NCBI GenBank assembly: GCA_036398215.1 | Contig: DASWHK010000025.1 | Coordinates: 1-12,569, forward strand | From: DASWHK01 sp036398215 | Lineage (GTDB): Bacteria > Acidobacteriota > UBA890 | DNA length: 12,569 nucleotides | Direction: 5' to 3' | Shown: positions 12,416 to 12,569 of the stretch, piece by piece | Layout of the letters: the number at the start of each line of letters is the position of its first letter | How positions within the stretch are numbered: the first letter of the stretch is position 1 | Made by a program: the position numbers and the translations under genes | The notes under the pieces: generated by a model | Databases searched by the model: none | What the model was told of the DNA's origin: nothing | The model's input: the letters and a program-made list of their open reading frames with translations, nothing else

Positions 12416-12569
12416 GTGAACGGCAGCGGATCCAACTGGTCGTCACGCGCCGGTGGCCGCGGGTTCACGCTCATCGAGCTGCTCGTCGTCATCGCCATCA
12501 TCGCAATCTTGATGGCGCTTCTCTTGCCGGCCATCCAAGAGGCCCGAGAAGCGGCCGCCAGGCGCGAGG
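12416..12569 (+). CDS. Type IV prepilin-like protein, 5' part only (possibly DUF1559 type)
   Basis: The first 51 codons of a protein with a class III (prepilin) signal. A 16-residue basic leader (MNGSGSNWSSRAGGRG) ends in glycine G16, followed by F17 at mature position +1 and E21 at +5, then the hydrophobic helix FTLIELLVVIAIIAILMALL and PAIQEAREAAARRE. A prepilin peptidase would cut between G16 and F17, and the helix would anchor the subunit in the inner membrane or pack it into a pilus or pseudopilus. The LLLPAIQEAREAARR continuation is the style of the DUF1559 pilin-like proteins abundant in Planctomycetota, but the diagnostic body lies beyond the window. The GTG start is set by GGGAGG at 12405-12410, five bases upstream. 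Gene runs off the window at 12569. Confidence 0.85.
   Translation, partial: MNGSGSNWSSRAGGRGFTLIELLVVIAIIAILMALLLPAIQEAREAAARRE

Noticed and set aside
10731..12446. 571-codon minus-strand open frame opposite korA/korB
   Set aside because: It overlaps two certain genes and crosses their gap without domain signal; it is an antisense shadow.

Overview
The window is about 12.6 kb of very GC-rich bacterial DNA (I estimate 65-70 % G+C by eye). Every protein gene I can support lies on the + strand. Many genes start with GTG, and spurious open frames are abundant in all other frames. The gene mix is a Hanks-type kinase relative, a hybrid histidine kinase with a polytopic membrane sensor, a 2-oxoacid:ferredoxin oxidoreductase with fused gamma-alpha subunit, a LACTB-like hydrolase and a prepilin-like protein of the DUF1559 style. 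This fits a free-living, large-genome lineage such as Acidobacteriota or a Planctomycetota-like phylum. That placement is inference; there is no rRNA in the window to settle it.

Layout. (1) 2-367 is the 3' part of recR. (2) 368-702 has no protein gene. It holds a 25-bp imperfect inverted repeat whose non-Watson-Crick positions suit a minus-strand RNA, a second set of hairpins, and a candidate promoter for (3) tRNA-Asn(GTT) at 703-778, which is followed by a T-run and a stem-loop terminator. (4) 1158-2084 is a tandem-domain universal stress protein. (5) 2259-3452 is an exported LACTB-like serine hydrolase whose stop codon abuts an 18-bp perfect palindrome. (6) 3453-3849 is non-coding. It contains a near-copy of the translation-start leader of the downstream kinase-like gene and a good sigma-70-type promoter. 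(7) 3850-4719 and 4813-4980 are an SPFH/band-7 membrane protein and a 55-residue Arc/ribbon-helix-helix protein, which look like a linked pair. (8) 5139-6221 is a Hanks-fold protein that has lost its catalytic loop, a predicted pseudokinase. (9) 6328-8832 is a membrane-bound hybrid histidine kinase (about ten TM segments, PAS, HisKA/HATPase, receiver). (10) 9166-11103 and 11148-12128 are the korA/korB pair for oxidative decarboxylation of a 2-oxoacid with ferredoxin. (11) 12416 to the window end is the start of a prepilin-type protein.

The central block (SPFH protein, Arc-like protein, pseudokinase, hybrid sensor kinase) is the least ordinary part: four consecutive same-strand genes for membrane organisation, possible DNA binding and signalling, two of them departing from textbook versions of their family. 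The korAB pair is a conventional metabolic unit. No mobile element, CRISPR array, rRNA or phage gene was seen.
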